Source: Phorcus lineatus (lineage: Eukaryota > Mollusca > Gastropoda > Trochida > Trochidae). Taken from it: DNA of 64,000 nt. Below the pieces are notes generated by a model, which did no database searches, had not been told where the DNA came from, and was given only the letters and a program-made list of their open reading frames with translations. A program made the translations under genes and the position numbers. Positions 1-11,291 of this stretch are shown here, piece by piece. The number at the start of each line of letters is the position of its first letter. Position 1 is the first letter of the stretch. The DNA lies in assembly GCA_921293015.1 (NCBI GenBank), contig OV121097.1, forward strand, positions 26,819,429 through 26,883,428, in the 5' to 3' direction.

Positions 1-1352
1 ACTAATTTTTATTTAAGCCATTATCACGTGACCTCTACCTCTTTCTTTGTTTTCATGCATGGTTTCCCATCCATTTTTTTATTGCAAATTTTGTCGTTAC
101 AAATTTTTGCCAGTCACACTATCTCCGGAATTGTAAAGTAATGTTATAGAATTATGTTTGCATGTAATGTATACACAAGGTAAGACATTAATAAAAAATA
201 TATGTTTGTACCTCTCTGTCTACTGTTGTTAATAATATACGATAAGATTACAACATTTCAACATCCAATGTGCTCTGAATCTGTGTTCCTCTGTTCGATT
301 TTTGCATGTGTACTGAAAGGGGCATTAGCACGTTTGATATATACATAAAATTTTACCGAATGCATGACAATCTCTTTTTATCAAAGAAAGCAGTTCTGAA
401 ACGAGCGTGCCATGTTCATGTATGCCTTTAGAGAAAAATTGAAATTTTTTAGAAAGTTTCCTACACTTTTCTCTTTAAAGAATTGCAAAAAACCTAATCA
501 CCAAATAGTTATATAGCTATTCCAGTAAATGGGACGCGTGTCTACCATTTCACTAAAGTTCAAACTTGAGCAAATCTCATTTTACAGGTAAGTATAAAAC
601 ATCACACCTGCATTACAGGAGCTGCACTGACTCCTAATCAGACGGTAAGTAGTCAAAGTGTTAGTATTTATTTACAAAGCCTTCACAACAAACCCTCAAA
701 AACCTGACAGAACTTACATCAAATTATAAACCAACAACACTTTTGAGAATGGCCTCTGTTAGATTCGAAAGTTTCCTAACTCCGGCGGTATGAAATAACG
801 GTTATACAGTACCTCACAAATACAACAAAAACATTTAACCACAATCGCTTTTGTGGGCTATCCCTTCTTTTATATAAGAGGTTTAAATTCGTGGCAATAG
901 GAATAAGTGAGTTATGCCCACCTCGATATAATAGGTCCAAATTGGTGGCATTAGGATTAAGGATTAAAGGTACGGTTAAATGAAGGCTAATTCTAAGTCT
1001 TACTTCATAGTAACCATTGATTCGTTTATTCACTAAGGCAGAGCTGGCATGTTTGGCCAAACTTTTTAAGGGTGCTGATTCATGTGCTGTTAAGTTTTAT
1101 ACAGGTCGACTGGAGGCGAACGGTGAGTACGATTATCAAGCTAACACAAAAATGGTTTTAAATTGTTGTATACATATTTCTAGGATAAATTTCTCTTAGA
1201 AACCTTTATGAATTTTAAACAGTATTCTATATATTGACATAATGTTCTTCGGTAAATTAGAAGGAGAAAGACTTACCGTGTCTATATTACTTAAAGATAA
1301 ACTCAATTTAATTACCTATTTTTAATAAATACATGTCACACTTTGGTTTCAG
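1..1352. other. Upstream / 5' non-coding region of the sulfotransferase gene
   Basis: AT-rich DNA with no convincing coding exon. It holds several strong splice-site look-alikes on the plus strand: a CAG|GTAAGT site at 585-593 preceded by a pyrimidine-rich stretch, a possible 26-nt exon at 619-644, and an ACG|GTGAGT donor with the intron starting at 1123. These fit a 5' UTR split over small exons ahead of the coding exon at 1353. No promoter element could be picked out with confidence. Confidence 0.4.
619..644 (+). other. Candidate short 5' UTR exon
   Basis: A 26-nt segment lies between an acceptor-like CATTACAG and a strong donor GACG|GTAAGTAG. It could be a leader exon of the sulfotransferase gene. 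Only the two splice-site matches support it; transcript data would decide. Confidence 0.22.
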
Positions 1353-1459
1353 ATCCGTGTAGTGGATAAATATGAGGAAGCCATTACGGGTCGCTGTGAT
1401 AATAGCTTTTCTCGGTTGTGCAAGCATACTGGTCTTTTTACAAAAACATCGTTTAAAAG
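1353..1459 (+). CDS. Carbohydrate sulfotransferase, exon 1 (signal anchor)
   Basis: First coding exon. The acceptor is CTTTGGTTTCAG at 1352; the ATG at 1372 follows a 19-nt leader. It encodes residues 1-29: a short basic start (MRKPLR), then a hydrophobic stretch (VAVIIAFLGCASILVFL) and basic residues after it. That is the layout of a type II signal anchor holding a Golgi enzyme with its catalytic part in the lumen. The exon ends AAAG|GTATTT in phase 1, and the spare G joins AC of the exon at 3106 to give Asp30 in frame with the catalytic domain. The phase match and the topology expected for the family make this start convincing, although the exon was found by eye. Confidence 0.85.
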
Positions 1460-1531
1460 GTATTTATGCTTTTGGTTTATGAGGTCACTACATATACGTC
1501 GTGTTTATTGACAATTTACACATTCTGCATT

Positions 1532-2736
1532 AATTCAAAACAAATTATCATTATGCATATCTTCTTAATCAAAACAAATTATCATTATGCATATCTTCTT
1601 AATCAAAACAAATTATCATTATGCATATCTTCTTAATCAAAACAAATTATCATTATGCATATCTTCTTAATCAAAACAAATTATCATCATGCATATCTTC
1701 TTAATCAAAACAAATTATCATTATGCATATCTTCTTAATCAAAACAAATTATCATTATGCATATCTTCTTAATCAAAACAAATTATCATTATGCATATCT
1801 TCTTAATCAAAACAAATTATCATTATGCATATCTTCTTAATCAAAACAAATTATCATCATGCATATCTTCTTAATCAAAACAAATTATCATCATGCATAT
1901 CTTCTTAATCAAAACAAATTATCATCATGCATATCTTCTTAATCAAAACAAATTATCATCATGCATATCTTCTTAATCAAAACAAATTATCATTATGCAT
2001 ATCTTCTTAATCAAAACAAATTATCATTATGCATATCTTCTTAATCAAAACAAATTATCATTATGCATATCTTCTTAATCAAAACAAATTATCATTATGC
2101 ATATCTTCTTAATCAAAACAAATTATCATTATGCATATCTTCTTAATCAAAACAAATTATCATTATGCATATCTTCTTAATCAAAACAAATTATCATTAT
2201 GCATATCTTCTTAATCAAAACAAATTATCATTATGCATATCTTCTTAATCAAAACAAATTATCATTATGCATATCTTCTTAATCAAAACAAATTATCATT
2301 ATGCATATCTTCTTAATCAAAACAAATTATCATTATGCATATCTTCTTAATCAAAACAAATTATCATTATGCATATCTTCTTAATCAAAACAAATTATCA
2401 TTATGCATATCTTCTTAATCAAAACAAATAATCATTATGCATATCTTCTTAATCAAAACAAATTATCATTATGCATATCTTCTTAATCAAAACAAATTAT
2501 CATTATGCATATCTTCTTAATCAAAACAAATTATCATTATGCATATCTTCTTAATCAAAACAAATTATCATTATGCATATCTTCTTAATCAAAACAAATT
2601 ATCATTATGCATATCTTCTTAATCAAAACAAATTATCAATATGCATATCTTCTTAATCAAAACAAATTATCATTATGCATATCTTCTTAATCAAAACAAA
2701 TTATCATTATGCATATCTTCTTAATCAAAACAAATT
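1532..2736. repeat. 34-bp minisatellite in sulfotransferase intron (about 35 copies)
   Basis: About 35 head-to-tail copies of a 34-bp unit (AATCAAAACAAATTATCATT followed by ATGCATATCTTCTT) fill most of the 1,646-bp intron between the two coding exons. Copies are nearly identical; the main variant is CATTATG versus CATCATG, with a run of successive CATCATG copies around 1855-1970, which suggests local copying of variant units. Other single changes occur near 2429 and 2638. Each unit carries ATTATGCATAT, a palindrome-like POU/octamer-type word. Confidence 0.97.
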
Positions 2737-3105
2737 CTTCTGGTTTGATATATGTGAGAAAATGTTCTTTTATGGTGGAAGTCATAGTTTCGTAATTTTC
2801 TAATAATTTTTCTGTATTTGTAACAGAATTTACCTTTCGAAATAAGACTTTGTCCGAGATATATTTTTTTCGTTGAAAGAAGAAATACGATTCATCATTT
2901 CCTACCATTGGATATGTCGATTACTTCAGTATAACACGATCATACCATTTATGTGAAAAGATTAAAGTTAATTACACATATAAGCTATATGAAAATAAGT
3001 GCTTGTTGTTTTCTGTGAAAAAAACCCAACGTACACTTATAAGTGGATGTCTATAATTATTATCATTGTGAACTATAATTGACTTTACTTCCGCTTTTAT
3101 TACAG

Positions 3106-4325
3106 ACTATGTAAAAGTGTTGGACACCGTCTCAACAGACACAATCAAGGATATGCATAAGCCAGAGGAAATGATTGTTGAAGCGGGCAAGAGTGCAGTA
3201 AATAGCTTGAGAGCAGGCCATGTGAACGAAAGTGTACTTGACGGGAATTCAATAAAGGATATCCGAGAAATTGAACTAACAGAGAGGGTTTACAAGGAGC
3301 GTGTGAAATATGCAATGTCCAAATGTTACACCCAGGACAAGCGCCAGGTCACAAATGTATTGAAACAGGACGGGTATAAACTTGCCTACTGTAAGGTTCC
3401 AAAAGTCGGCTGCACCTTCTGGATGAGAATTTTGCTCTTTCTGTACAAGGACACGGGACGCAAACAGGTTACGAGTCCTTTTGAGATTTCCAGGACGTTT
3501 GTCCATAATGGCGGAAAAAAACATCTGCGAGCGTACACTAATTTCTCGTCGATTCAAAGTCAAATAAAGGACTATACTCGATTTTTGTTTGCGAGAGATC
3601 CATACTCCAGGTTATGGTCTGCATACCTCGATAAATACCGACTTCCGGATTTCTGGAGATCGTCTGCTGCTTTCATGGTTAACAGGAGGGAAGTGACGTC
3701 AGACAAGGCGAAAAGATGTCGGCACGACGTCAGCTTCAGGGAGTTTCTTCAATACGTTGCTTCTCGGTCCCCGGAGAGCATGAATGAACATTGGAGGCCA
3801 GTTAGTTACCAATGTGACCCGTGTCTCTTTGAACCAACTGTCATAGGAAAAGTGGAAACCTTTAACGACGACGCAAAATACATACTTAGGAAAATTGGTT
3901 TTGAAGATCTGTTGTCATCGTTTAGTAGTGAAACATACGTAAAAGGAGAACTCGATATGCTGTCGGATTATAACTTTGATTTATTGAAAAGCCCTTTTTA
4001 TAAAGGGTGTCTAACTGAAAGAAGTGTTGCCCTTCTCCTGTGGGAAGTTTTCCAGTTAAACGGCTACCTGCCGAAGGAGGTTAACGGTGCTGACGCTATG
4101 AAAAATCTAAATATAATTGATAAAGAATCTTTTAAAAGTTATGTGATCAAGTACTACATGTCCGCGTCAAAAGAAGACAAGCGTCGGTGGAAGTTACAAA
4201 AAGCGGCAGCTTTAAAAGACGCGTTTAGGTCAATACCTAAATCTGTGACTGATAAACTGGTTTCAATCTACGAGAATGATTTCAATATGTTTGGATACGA
4301 CTCTAAACCTCCAGCTTCAAGGTAA
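3106..4325 (+). CDS. Carbohydrate sulfotransferase, exon 2 (catalytic domain)
   Basis: Encodes residues 30-435 of a Golgi carbohydrate sulfotransferase of the Sulfotransfer_2 (HNK-1/chondroitin/dermatan sulfotransferase) family, which moves sulfate from PAPS to a sugar hydroxyl of a glycan. Seen: the 5'-phosphosulfate loop YCKVPKVGCTFWMRI near residues 124-138; the 3'-phosphate motif FLFARDPYSRLWSAYLDKY near 189-207; a downstream WRPVSYQCDPCLFEPTVIGK segment matching the family's conserved Cys-x-x-Cys region; and a closing IYENDFNMFGYDS block. Sequons lie at about N70 and N175. The acceptor TTTTATTACAG sits at 3105 and TAA ends at 4325. Total length of 435 is normal for the family. Which sugar is sulfated cannot be told; molluscs have many such paralogues. 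Confidence 0.93.
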
Positions 4326-4372
4326 TCAAGCAGGTTTTGTTTATGTTATATGTGATAAAATTTACATTTGTT

Positions 4373-4378
4373 AATAAA
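4373..4378 (+). terminator. Poly(A) signal AATAAA of the sulfotransferase gene
   Basis: AATAAA lies about 50 nt after the TAA stop, with an A-run at 4387-4394 just beyond. This implies a very short 3' UTR. The placement fits the gene; no other canonical signal is closer. Confidence 0.6.
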
Positions 4379-4601
4379 AGTTTATGCAAAAAAAATTCTT
4401 CTATTTTCTCATCCTGATTATCCGTAATTGTATAAATAGGCGTGACGTGTAGAACGAAATGTTCATGTTGACATTTAAGTGTGAATACTGAAATTATTTA
4501 ATTCGCGTTACGAAACGGATTTGCCTCGCTGAAATGAACCTTGGCCTTGCAATCTGAACATATTTAATCCCTTGGTATCCAGGATTCCTCGTAGCTACAC
4601 G

Positions 4602-4802
4602 TCGTATTACAATTGTTACCCAGTCGACAACCATAATTCTTTGTATCTAGTATTACCCAATCGACTTACTAGAAAAGTATGTAGCTAGTAATACAATTAT
4701 TTCCCAATCGGTCTACCATAATTCTTTGTAAATAGTATTACCCAATGTACTGACTATATAAGCCTGTAGCTAGTATTACAATTGTTACCCAGTCGACTGT
4801 CT
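4602..4802. repeat. 85-bp tandem repeat, about 2.4 diverged copies
   Basis: The block TATTACAATTGTTACCCAGT... ...CATAATTCTTTGTA...AGTATTACCCAAT recurs with period 85 (starts near 4602, 4687 and 4772; the third is partial). Copies differ by scattered substitutions. It lies in otherwise featureless AT-rich DNA downstream of the sulfotransferase. Confidence 0.7.
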
Positions 4803-5813
4803 AAGAAATCTGTATAGTTGATTTCTTACTTACGAAACCCTATAGAAGAGCCAATTTCAATTGCAACGTTTTTTTCTATAAAGTTGTAATAACAACTTTT
4901 AAAGGTGTAACTACATATTTAAAAGGTTTAGAAAGTTGTATATTCAAGTTTTAAAGTAGAATTTACAATATGAAAAGGGGTAATTGTAGGTTGAACAATT
5001 CGTGTATTCAACCTTTAAAACTCGGGAGTAAAAGTTTTGAATGCTGTATATTCAAGTCGTCATTGAATTTGGCCCTTGTAGGCTTTCATACTTTTGTACT
5101 ACATCTATGCATCTTTTAATAATGATACATTTTTTGTTAACCTTGATTTTCTTAATTATTAGTTTAGGTTTAAAGGTGTAATAGATATTTATCTTTTAGT
5201 GACCCGAGGGTTGAAAACTAAAAATCTAAATAATAAAAGCATTGAACATGTGGTCTCTCTCTCATAAGGCGGACAGTTACCACATTTATATTCTATAATA
5301 ACTATTTTCAAATTTGTGTTAAAACCAATTTCATTCTGTTAAACCTTTTAATTCATCTTTTAAGGAAAACGTAAAAAGAACGTTTCAATGGTGTGATCTC
5401 TTAACTTCTACAAGTCTTGAACATCTAGACTGAAGGAATCACATCTTGAAGCACAGAAACTCTGAATTCAAATATCTTATATCACTACAATTTTCTCACC
5501 TTTCCTCCAGTCATTCCACTCTTCTATTTATGCAAAGATATAAAACAATACGCCCAAACACAAATACGCGGTCACATCGGATGACGAACAGAGAAAAACG
5601 AAAAAAGAAATTTTTGAGATGAGAAAAAAGTTAATTGTGCTACGGATATAAGAGGCGGTAGGGTCCGTTAGAGCTGTAACACTGTCGACAACAGCTGTAA
5701 CAAGTCGATCTGGCCATAACCATAAAGACCAGGTAATTGACGGCTACGAGTCATACAATTCCTGCAAGCACAGAGACACATCCGGATAACTCATCTCTGG
5801 AACAAATTTAGGA
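4803..5813. other. Intergenic, no feature recognised
   Basis: AT-rich sequence with loosely repeated words such as TTTAAAGG and TTGTATATTCAA between 4880 and 5070. No open frame, structural RNA or transposon end was recognised. Confidence 0.5.
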
Positions 5814-5912
5814 CAGTCTGATTAAAATCGACCTGATAAGAGTTCGAATCTCGATAGAGTCAATATTTTGAAACTTTTATTCCTCGGAACATGGTCGATT
5901 TTAATCAGACTG
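5814..5912. mobile_element. 99-bp MITE with 10-bp target duplication (short form)
   Basis: Perfect inverted ends CAGTCTGATTAAAATCGACC / GGTCGATTTTAATCAGACTG. The flanks show an exact 10-bp direct repeat AAATTTAGGA on both sides, so the borders are secure. The interior carries GAGTTCGAATCTC, which resembles a tRNA B box, followed by TAGAGTCAATATTTTGAAAC. The same block is in the longer relative at 61,513-61,896, so this copy looks like an internal-deletion derivative. A 9-11 bp duplication suggests a Mutator-like transposase source (inference). Confidence 0.88.
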
Positions 5913-6814
5913 AAATTTAGGACAGTGACGCCATCGGCCTTGATATCATTGACCAACTAGTCACAGAAACCAACGGTGCGGTTGCAAAACTATGATCTAG
6001 AAAAAAAACCCACTGGACTGAAGTCATCATTCTGAAGTCTTTCCTTGCCAAAATTGATAATGATGATGGTGATGATGATGGTGATGATGATGATGATGAC
6101 GATGAAGAACCTGTAACTGTAATAACTGTATTTTGACTTTTCATAAAGCGATATTTGATAACCTCCAGCAACACAAGTGAAGAATCTAGAAAAAACATAA
6201 TGATTGTGTTTTCTAGGTCATAAACAGGATGTTACATTGGAATACATAAACATGCACTAATGTATGTTTTCCATTTCTCGTCGGCTTAGTTTCTTAATTT
6301 AGCCTCCAATTTTTCATTTCTCGATGACAAACCTTAACAGCAGGAACTCCAATCGCTGATGCAGCAACACTGAAGTAGTGTCATCTACTACCTGAATGTA
6401 TCGATCGGTGCCAATGGGAATATATCTCAGGTAGCTAATTAGATTCCACGTTCTACTCCTTGAGGGTTTCTGTCTCTACAAATCAAATCAGTAAAAAGAC
6501 TTCAGTCGTTGTTGTGCCTTTTAGCTTTGCGCAATAGTTACGTGTTTAGTTACAAAGCGTAAATGATTTTTATCATCGGAACATTACTTAATTGTGTGAT
6601 AAATAACCAGAAATCTCCTATTCTGAACTGTTCATAGTTAAGTACGCATTTGTGAGTATCCTATTTTGCTCTGTTTAAACTCATAGTTTATTCAAATATT
6701 CATCCTTCACCAGTTTCACAAATGAAACGTGAAGTACTAGGCTACAGTGACGAAATACTTTTTATATTTTTCATCAAGGTATATTTCATAATTACAACAG
6801 CTAAACCAACTGCA
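5913..6814. other. Intergenic, with a GAT triplet microsatellite
   Basis: Contains a GAT/GGT-rich triplet tract at about 6060-6108. Nothing else was recognised; open frames across the triplet tract are products of its composition. Confidence 0.5.
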
Positions 6815-6821
6815 CGTTGTC

Positions 6822-8880
6822 GATCGAGTACATCAAGTACATTATTTTAACGAGCTGTCAGAACTGTACGATTTTACTAGCTTTTTCAACAGGCTAAAAT
6901 CTATTTCCGTCTAAAGGAAATATAAAAGTTGCTCTGCCATTTTTTTATGAGTTGTACGGTAGTTTTGATTGGTAGCAAGAGCTGTACAAAGTACGCAAGG
7001 TGCACAAACTTCATGGACTGCACAAGCGCAACGAATTACACGAGCTGCATGGGCACCACGAGCTTCACGAGTTAAACAGTGTGCACGGGCTTCACGAGCT
7101 TCACGAGCTAAACAGTCTGCACGGGATCACGAACTTCACGAACTACACGAGGTAAAATATCTAACCGGGCTTCACGATCTACATGGGACACACGAGTTGC
7201 ACAAGCTCCACGCGCTTCACGACCTAAACGAGCTACACAAGGTGCACGAAGTACAGGAACTTACCGGTTTGTTCTAGCTTCACGAGGCACACAAGGGACA
7301 TGAACTGGCTGAAAAATATTTGGATAACAACTTCTTCTAAAATAAGAATGTTAGTGCTTATCACTTAGCAATAATGACAATGTACGGATTAAAGTCGTAA
7401 TTTATTATCCAAAACCGGACAATGACGCGCGCCAATGACTGAAAAATAAACCTAATTTGTGAACCTTTTTTTACAGCAGACATCAAGACAAATAGCACGC
7501 TGTCGATAAAGTAATATAGTTTAACGAGCTGTCAAAACTGTACGGTTTAAACTAGCTTTTTCAACAGGCTAAAATCTATTTCGGTGAAAAGGAAATATAA
7601 AAGTTGCTCTGCCAACGTTTTTATGAGTTGTACGGTAGTTTTGATTGGTAGCAAGAGCTGTACAAAGTACGCAAGGTGCACAAACTTCATGGACTGCACA
7701 AGCGCAACGAATTACACGAGCTGCATGGGCACCACGAGCTTCACGAGTTAAACAGTGTGCACGGGCTTCACGAGCTTCACGAGCTAAACAGTCTGCACGG
7801 GATCACGAACTTCACGAACTACACGAGGTAAAATATCTAACCGGGCTTCACGATCTACATGGGACACACGAGTTGCACAAGCTCCACGCGCTTCACGACC
7901 TAAACGAGCTACACAAGGTGCACGAAGTACAGGAACTTACCGGTTTGTTCTAGCTTCACGAGGCACACAAGGGACATGAACTGGCTGAAAAATATTTGGA
8001 TAACAACTTCTTCTAAAATAAGAATGTTAGTGCTTATCACTTAGCAATAATGACAATGTACGGATTAAAGTCGTAATTTATTATCCAAAACCGGACAATG
8101 ACGCGCGCCAATGACTGAAAAATAAACCTAATTTGTGAACCTTTTTTTACAGCAGACATCAAGACAAATAACACGCTGTCGATAAAGTAATATAGTTTAA
8201 CGAGCTGTCAAAACTGTACGGTTTAAACTAGCTTTTTCAACAGGCTAAAATCTATTTCGGTGAAAAGGAAATATAAAAGTTGCTCTGCCAACGTTTTTAT
8301 GAGTGGTACGGTAGTTTTGATTGGTAGCAAGAGCTGTACAAATTACGCAAGGTGCACAAACTTCATGGACTGCACAAGCGCAATGGGCATTTCGAACTAC
8401 ACGAGCTGCAGGAGCTTCACAAGCCTCTGGAGCTACAGGAGCTGCATGGGCACCACGAGCTGCACGAGCTACATAATCTGCGCGGGCTTCACGAGCTTCA
8501 CGAGCTATACAGTCTGCACGGGCTTCACGAGCTTCACGAGCTTCACGAACTTCACGAACTACACGAGGTAAAAGATCTAACTGGGCTTCACGATCTACAT
8601 GGGATAAACGAGTTGCACAAGCTCCACGCGCTTCACGAGCTACACGAGGTGCACGAAGTTTGTTTTAGCTTCATGAGGCACACAAGGGACATGAACTACA
8701 CAGGCTGCATGGGCTTGAAAAATATATGGATAACAATTTCTTCTAAAATAAGAATCATTGTGCTTATCAATGAACGGGTTAAATCGTAATTTATTTATTA
8801 TCCAAAACCGGACAATTACGCGCGCCAATGACTGAAACGTAATTTGTGAACCTTTTTTACAGCAGACATCAAGACAAATA
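6822..8880. repeat. Three-unit macrosatellite (676-bp period) with an inner CACGAGCTT minisatellite
   Basis: Three tandem units start near 6822, 7495 and 8171. The first two look identical over the central 400 bp or more; the third has diverged and shows extra inner repeats. Each unit has a lead-in (GAGCTGTCA.AACTGTACG), a block of degenerate 9- and 12-mers around CACGAGCTT / TACACGAGCTGC, and a tail with the MITE core AAAACCGGACA.TGACGCGCGCC. The 9-mers read His-Glu-Leu in one frame, giving apparent 102-codon ORFs at 6969-7277 and 7645-7953. I judge these to be repeat artefacts, because the third unit does not keep the frame. Confidence 0.93.
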
Positions 8881-9055
8881 GTTAATAATAGGGTTAAGTA
8901 AGGCAGAAAACTTATAATCATGTAAAAGAGACGCATAATTTTGATTTCCAAACATATGTACGGCCTTTTTCGATTATCATTGAAAACAAGAAAATGGAAC
9001 CCTTGAAAGGCAATTTGAACCTAACTGACAAATTTTAAAATCATCGAGGCATGTA
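8700..9055 (+). mobile_element. TTAA-type MITE remnant (3' half) at the macrosatellite edge
   Basis: The sequence after the third satellite unit continues with words that match the MITE at 28,190-28,638 in the same order: the AAAACCGGACA...GCGCGCCAATGA core, AATTTGTGAACC, GACGCATAATTTTGA, and TTCGATTATCATTGAAAACAAGAA. The outer terminal repeat is not recognisable. This indicates that the macrosatellite grew inside a MITE copy. Confidence 0.65.
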
Positions 9056-9550
9056 ATAGTATCGAGTCGGTTAGCTTGCAAAACTCGACCATGGCGCTCC
9101 TATTTCATCCAAGAAGGAAGGTACAGAGAACCTGATAGTCGCCTTGGCAGGTGGAGCTCAGGACAAAAGACAGCCTTTGAATTTGCTCTCGATGCAGGCT
9201 GGTTTGAAAAATCAGGATGTTTAAATTCCCGATTATCAGTCAGTAAATCTAATAAATATTAAAGAGGTGGCACCAAGTAACAAATCAGTAAATACAATAT
9301 CTACAGCTCATGACGATTTTAAAAGTGTACTATGATGTATACTTTTTTTTAATTCATGTGTATATGTGCCTAGGTGCATACAGGAATTCTGTATGAAAAC
9401 CATTGAATGTATTTGCTATTGTGTATCAACATGTAATAAATAAATCGAATGTAAGATTTGATGGTAAACGAGAGAAAAATGTTCACCCTTATAAAAATTA
9501 TGATGTCGGAAACGCCAGAAACACGTCAGTCATACATTTATGTTATACAC

Positions 9551-9660
9551 CAGGGCTTAGATTTTCGAAGCTCTCTTAGTGCTAAGTTAGTCGTAAGTCA
9601 ATGTTAATTGATGGTACCTACGACAAGCTTAGTGCTAAGAGAGCTTCGAAACTCTGGGTC
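9551..9660. mobile_element. Foldback element 1 (TTCGAAGCTCTCTTAG arms)
   Basis: Inverted arms GATTTTCGAAGCTCTCTTAG / CTAAGAGAGCTTCGAAACTC enclose a short centre with the CGTAAG / CGACAAG words. It would fold into a hairpin of about 100 nt. It is followed directly by a second diverged copy. Confidence 0.75.
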
Positions 9661-9776
9661 CAGGTCCTAGATTTTCGAAGGTGTCTTAGCGCTAAGAGTG
9701 TCGTAAGCACCATATATTAACATTGGCTTACTACTATCTTAGCACTAAGAGAGCTTCGAAAATATCGTCCCAGGGC
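9661..9776. mobile_element. Foldback element 2 (tandem relative of element 1)
   Basis: Arms GATTTTCGAAGGTGTCTTAG / CTAAGAGAGCTTCGAAAATA with GTCGTAAG / CTTACTAC inside. It matches the preceding element with substitutions in both arms. Paired changes would show whether the stem itself is maintained. Confidence 0.72.
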
Positions 9777-11291
9777 TATATGAGTAGAGCGAGAGGGTTC
9801 TACCATAAGAGAGGAAGTATAAATAGTAGGGGTGCTCCAACATCTGTTTGTGTACACAGGGAAGTCAAGCTAGGATTAGTCTAATGGGAAGACACCTTTT
9901 CAAAGGACAAAGATAATTGTACATAAACTGTCTGGCAGAGAAACTTCACTTGTGAAACCGAAGTTCTGTAAAATAGACAGTAACGATTTTGATAAACAAA
10001 TTGTGAAATGAATCTAAACTTTTAATCTTATTATTAAAAGTTGTGACTCCCATTTAAATTTGTTTCGGCAAGCTAGAGTTTGACCTATAAAAGACACAAC
10101 ATCACCACCTAGGTGACACCCATACCAAATTTAAAGTTAAAAAATCGTATAATTTTCGCATTAAACCCCGTTTTTTGTGTCAAAAATAAGTTTTGTAACA
10201 CTCTTGAGTGTTGATCCGAAAAAGGCAACAGCACAGATGACTCTATTCACAAATTATCAGTTCCAAATTAAATATATGTCGAGTTATCCTCCGAAACAAA
10301 AGACGGTAGGAACTTAGGCAATTCGTGGTCATAATCTAAAATAACTTGGCAGTCTTTGGTTTTGTCTCGTCAAAGCCACAACACCACTACCTCTGGTAGT
10401 ATCCATACCTAAATTAAAGTCTGCAAGTCGTATAGTTTTCAACTTTCGGGCGGGCGGACAGATGCAGGGGTGACACGAAGCGCGCAATACCCCTTACTAC
10501 GTCATATCTGAGATATGACAAGTTACACGCGACAAGTCACTGAAGTTACGATTTACATTTGACAAATCATGAATTAAATCAAAATAGAAATGACAAGTCA
10601 CTAGAAGATGTCGAGTTGGCGTTCAAAACATGTACAGATTAGGTGTTATCTGACAGTCTTAGTGGCCGTTCTTGTATAACGATGTTAGCGGAAAGGTCTT
10701 GTGTGAAATCTGTCAGGTGGGTGATACGTACAGGGGTTTGTTTTCTGCCCTATAAGCAGAAGTCAAAGAATCCGAGTAGATGATGTCAGTGTAATCCAAT
10801 AAAAGACTTCGCATTACACACATACATGTCATATAAGGTGTCATTAGGTGGTAAATTAGGCCCATTTCGTTTTCGGAATTCATGTTTGCTTGAAAAGTTG
10901 GACGTTAAATAGCCTGTCTATGGTTTGACGGTTAGTCTCAAAATCTACAAAATTAATGCAAGGTTTAACTCTGTAAGTGGCGTCACACAGCATTCGTGGA
11001 CAAACGCAACACAGATAGTTCGCCCACGTGGCAACGTTCCGCGCATGTGCAAGAACTGCCGGGTTATCAATTGTTAACCACTCAGGAGTTAGATACCGTT
11101 AACCACATACCACGATCAAACCAATCTGGGCAGAGCGAGCCGTTTGATATAAACACCATGTTGCTTTGTGCCTACATTGCAACTTCTCCCGACCAAAGAC
11201 TTTAGATTTTACATACAAACGTCCTTGATCGTGCCATGTTCGAAATTGCTATCTTCTTTCTATATATTTGACATTGTGAGCAGATAACTTA
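9777..11291. other. Intergenic, no gene recognised
   Basis: AT-rich DNA with two loosely similar stretches (AAGCCACAACACCACTACC near 10,375 and ACACAACATCACCACCTAGG near 10,095, each followed by a TACCTAAATT / TACCAAATTT block). These suggest an old roughly 300-bp duplication or repeat. An open frame at 10,996-11,205 has no coding features I trust. Confidence 0.4.

Noticed and set aside
1532-2736. CRISPR-like appearance of the 34-bp array
   Set aside because: There are no unique spacers; the units are directly contiguous, and the setting is a eukaryotic intron.
6969-7953. 102-codon frames with His-Glu-Leu periodicity as protein genes
   Set aside because: They follow from 9-mer repeats whose length is a multiple of three; the third satellite unit does not keep the frame, and there is no start context or splice support.
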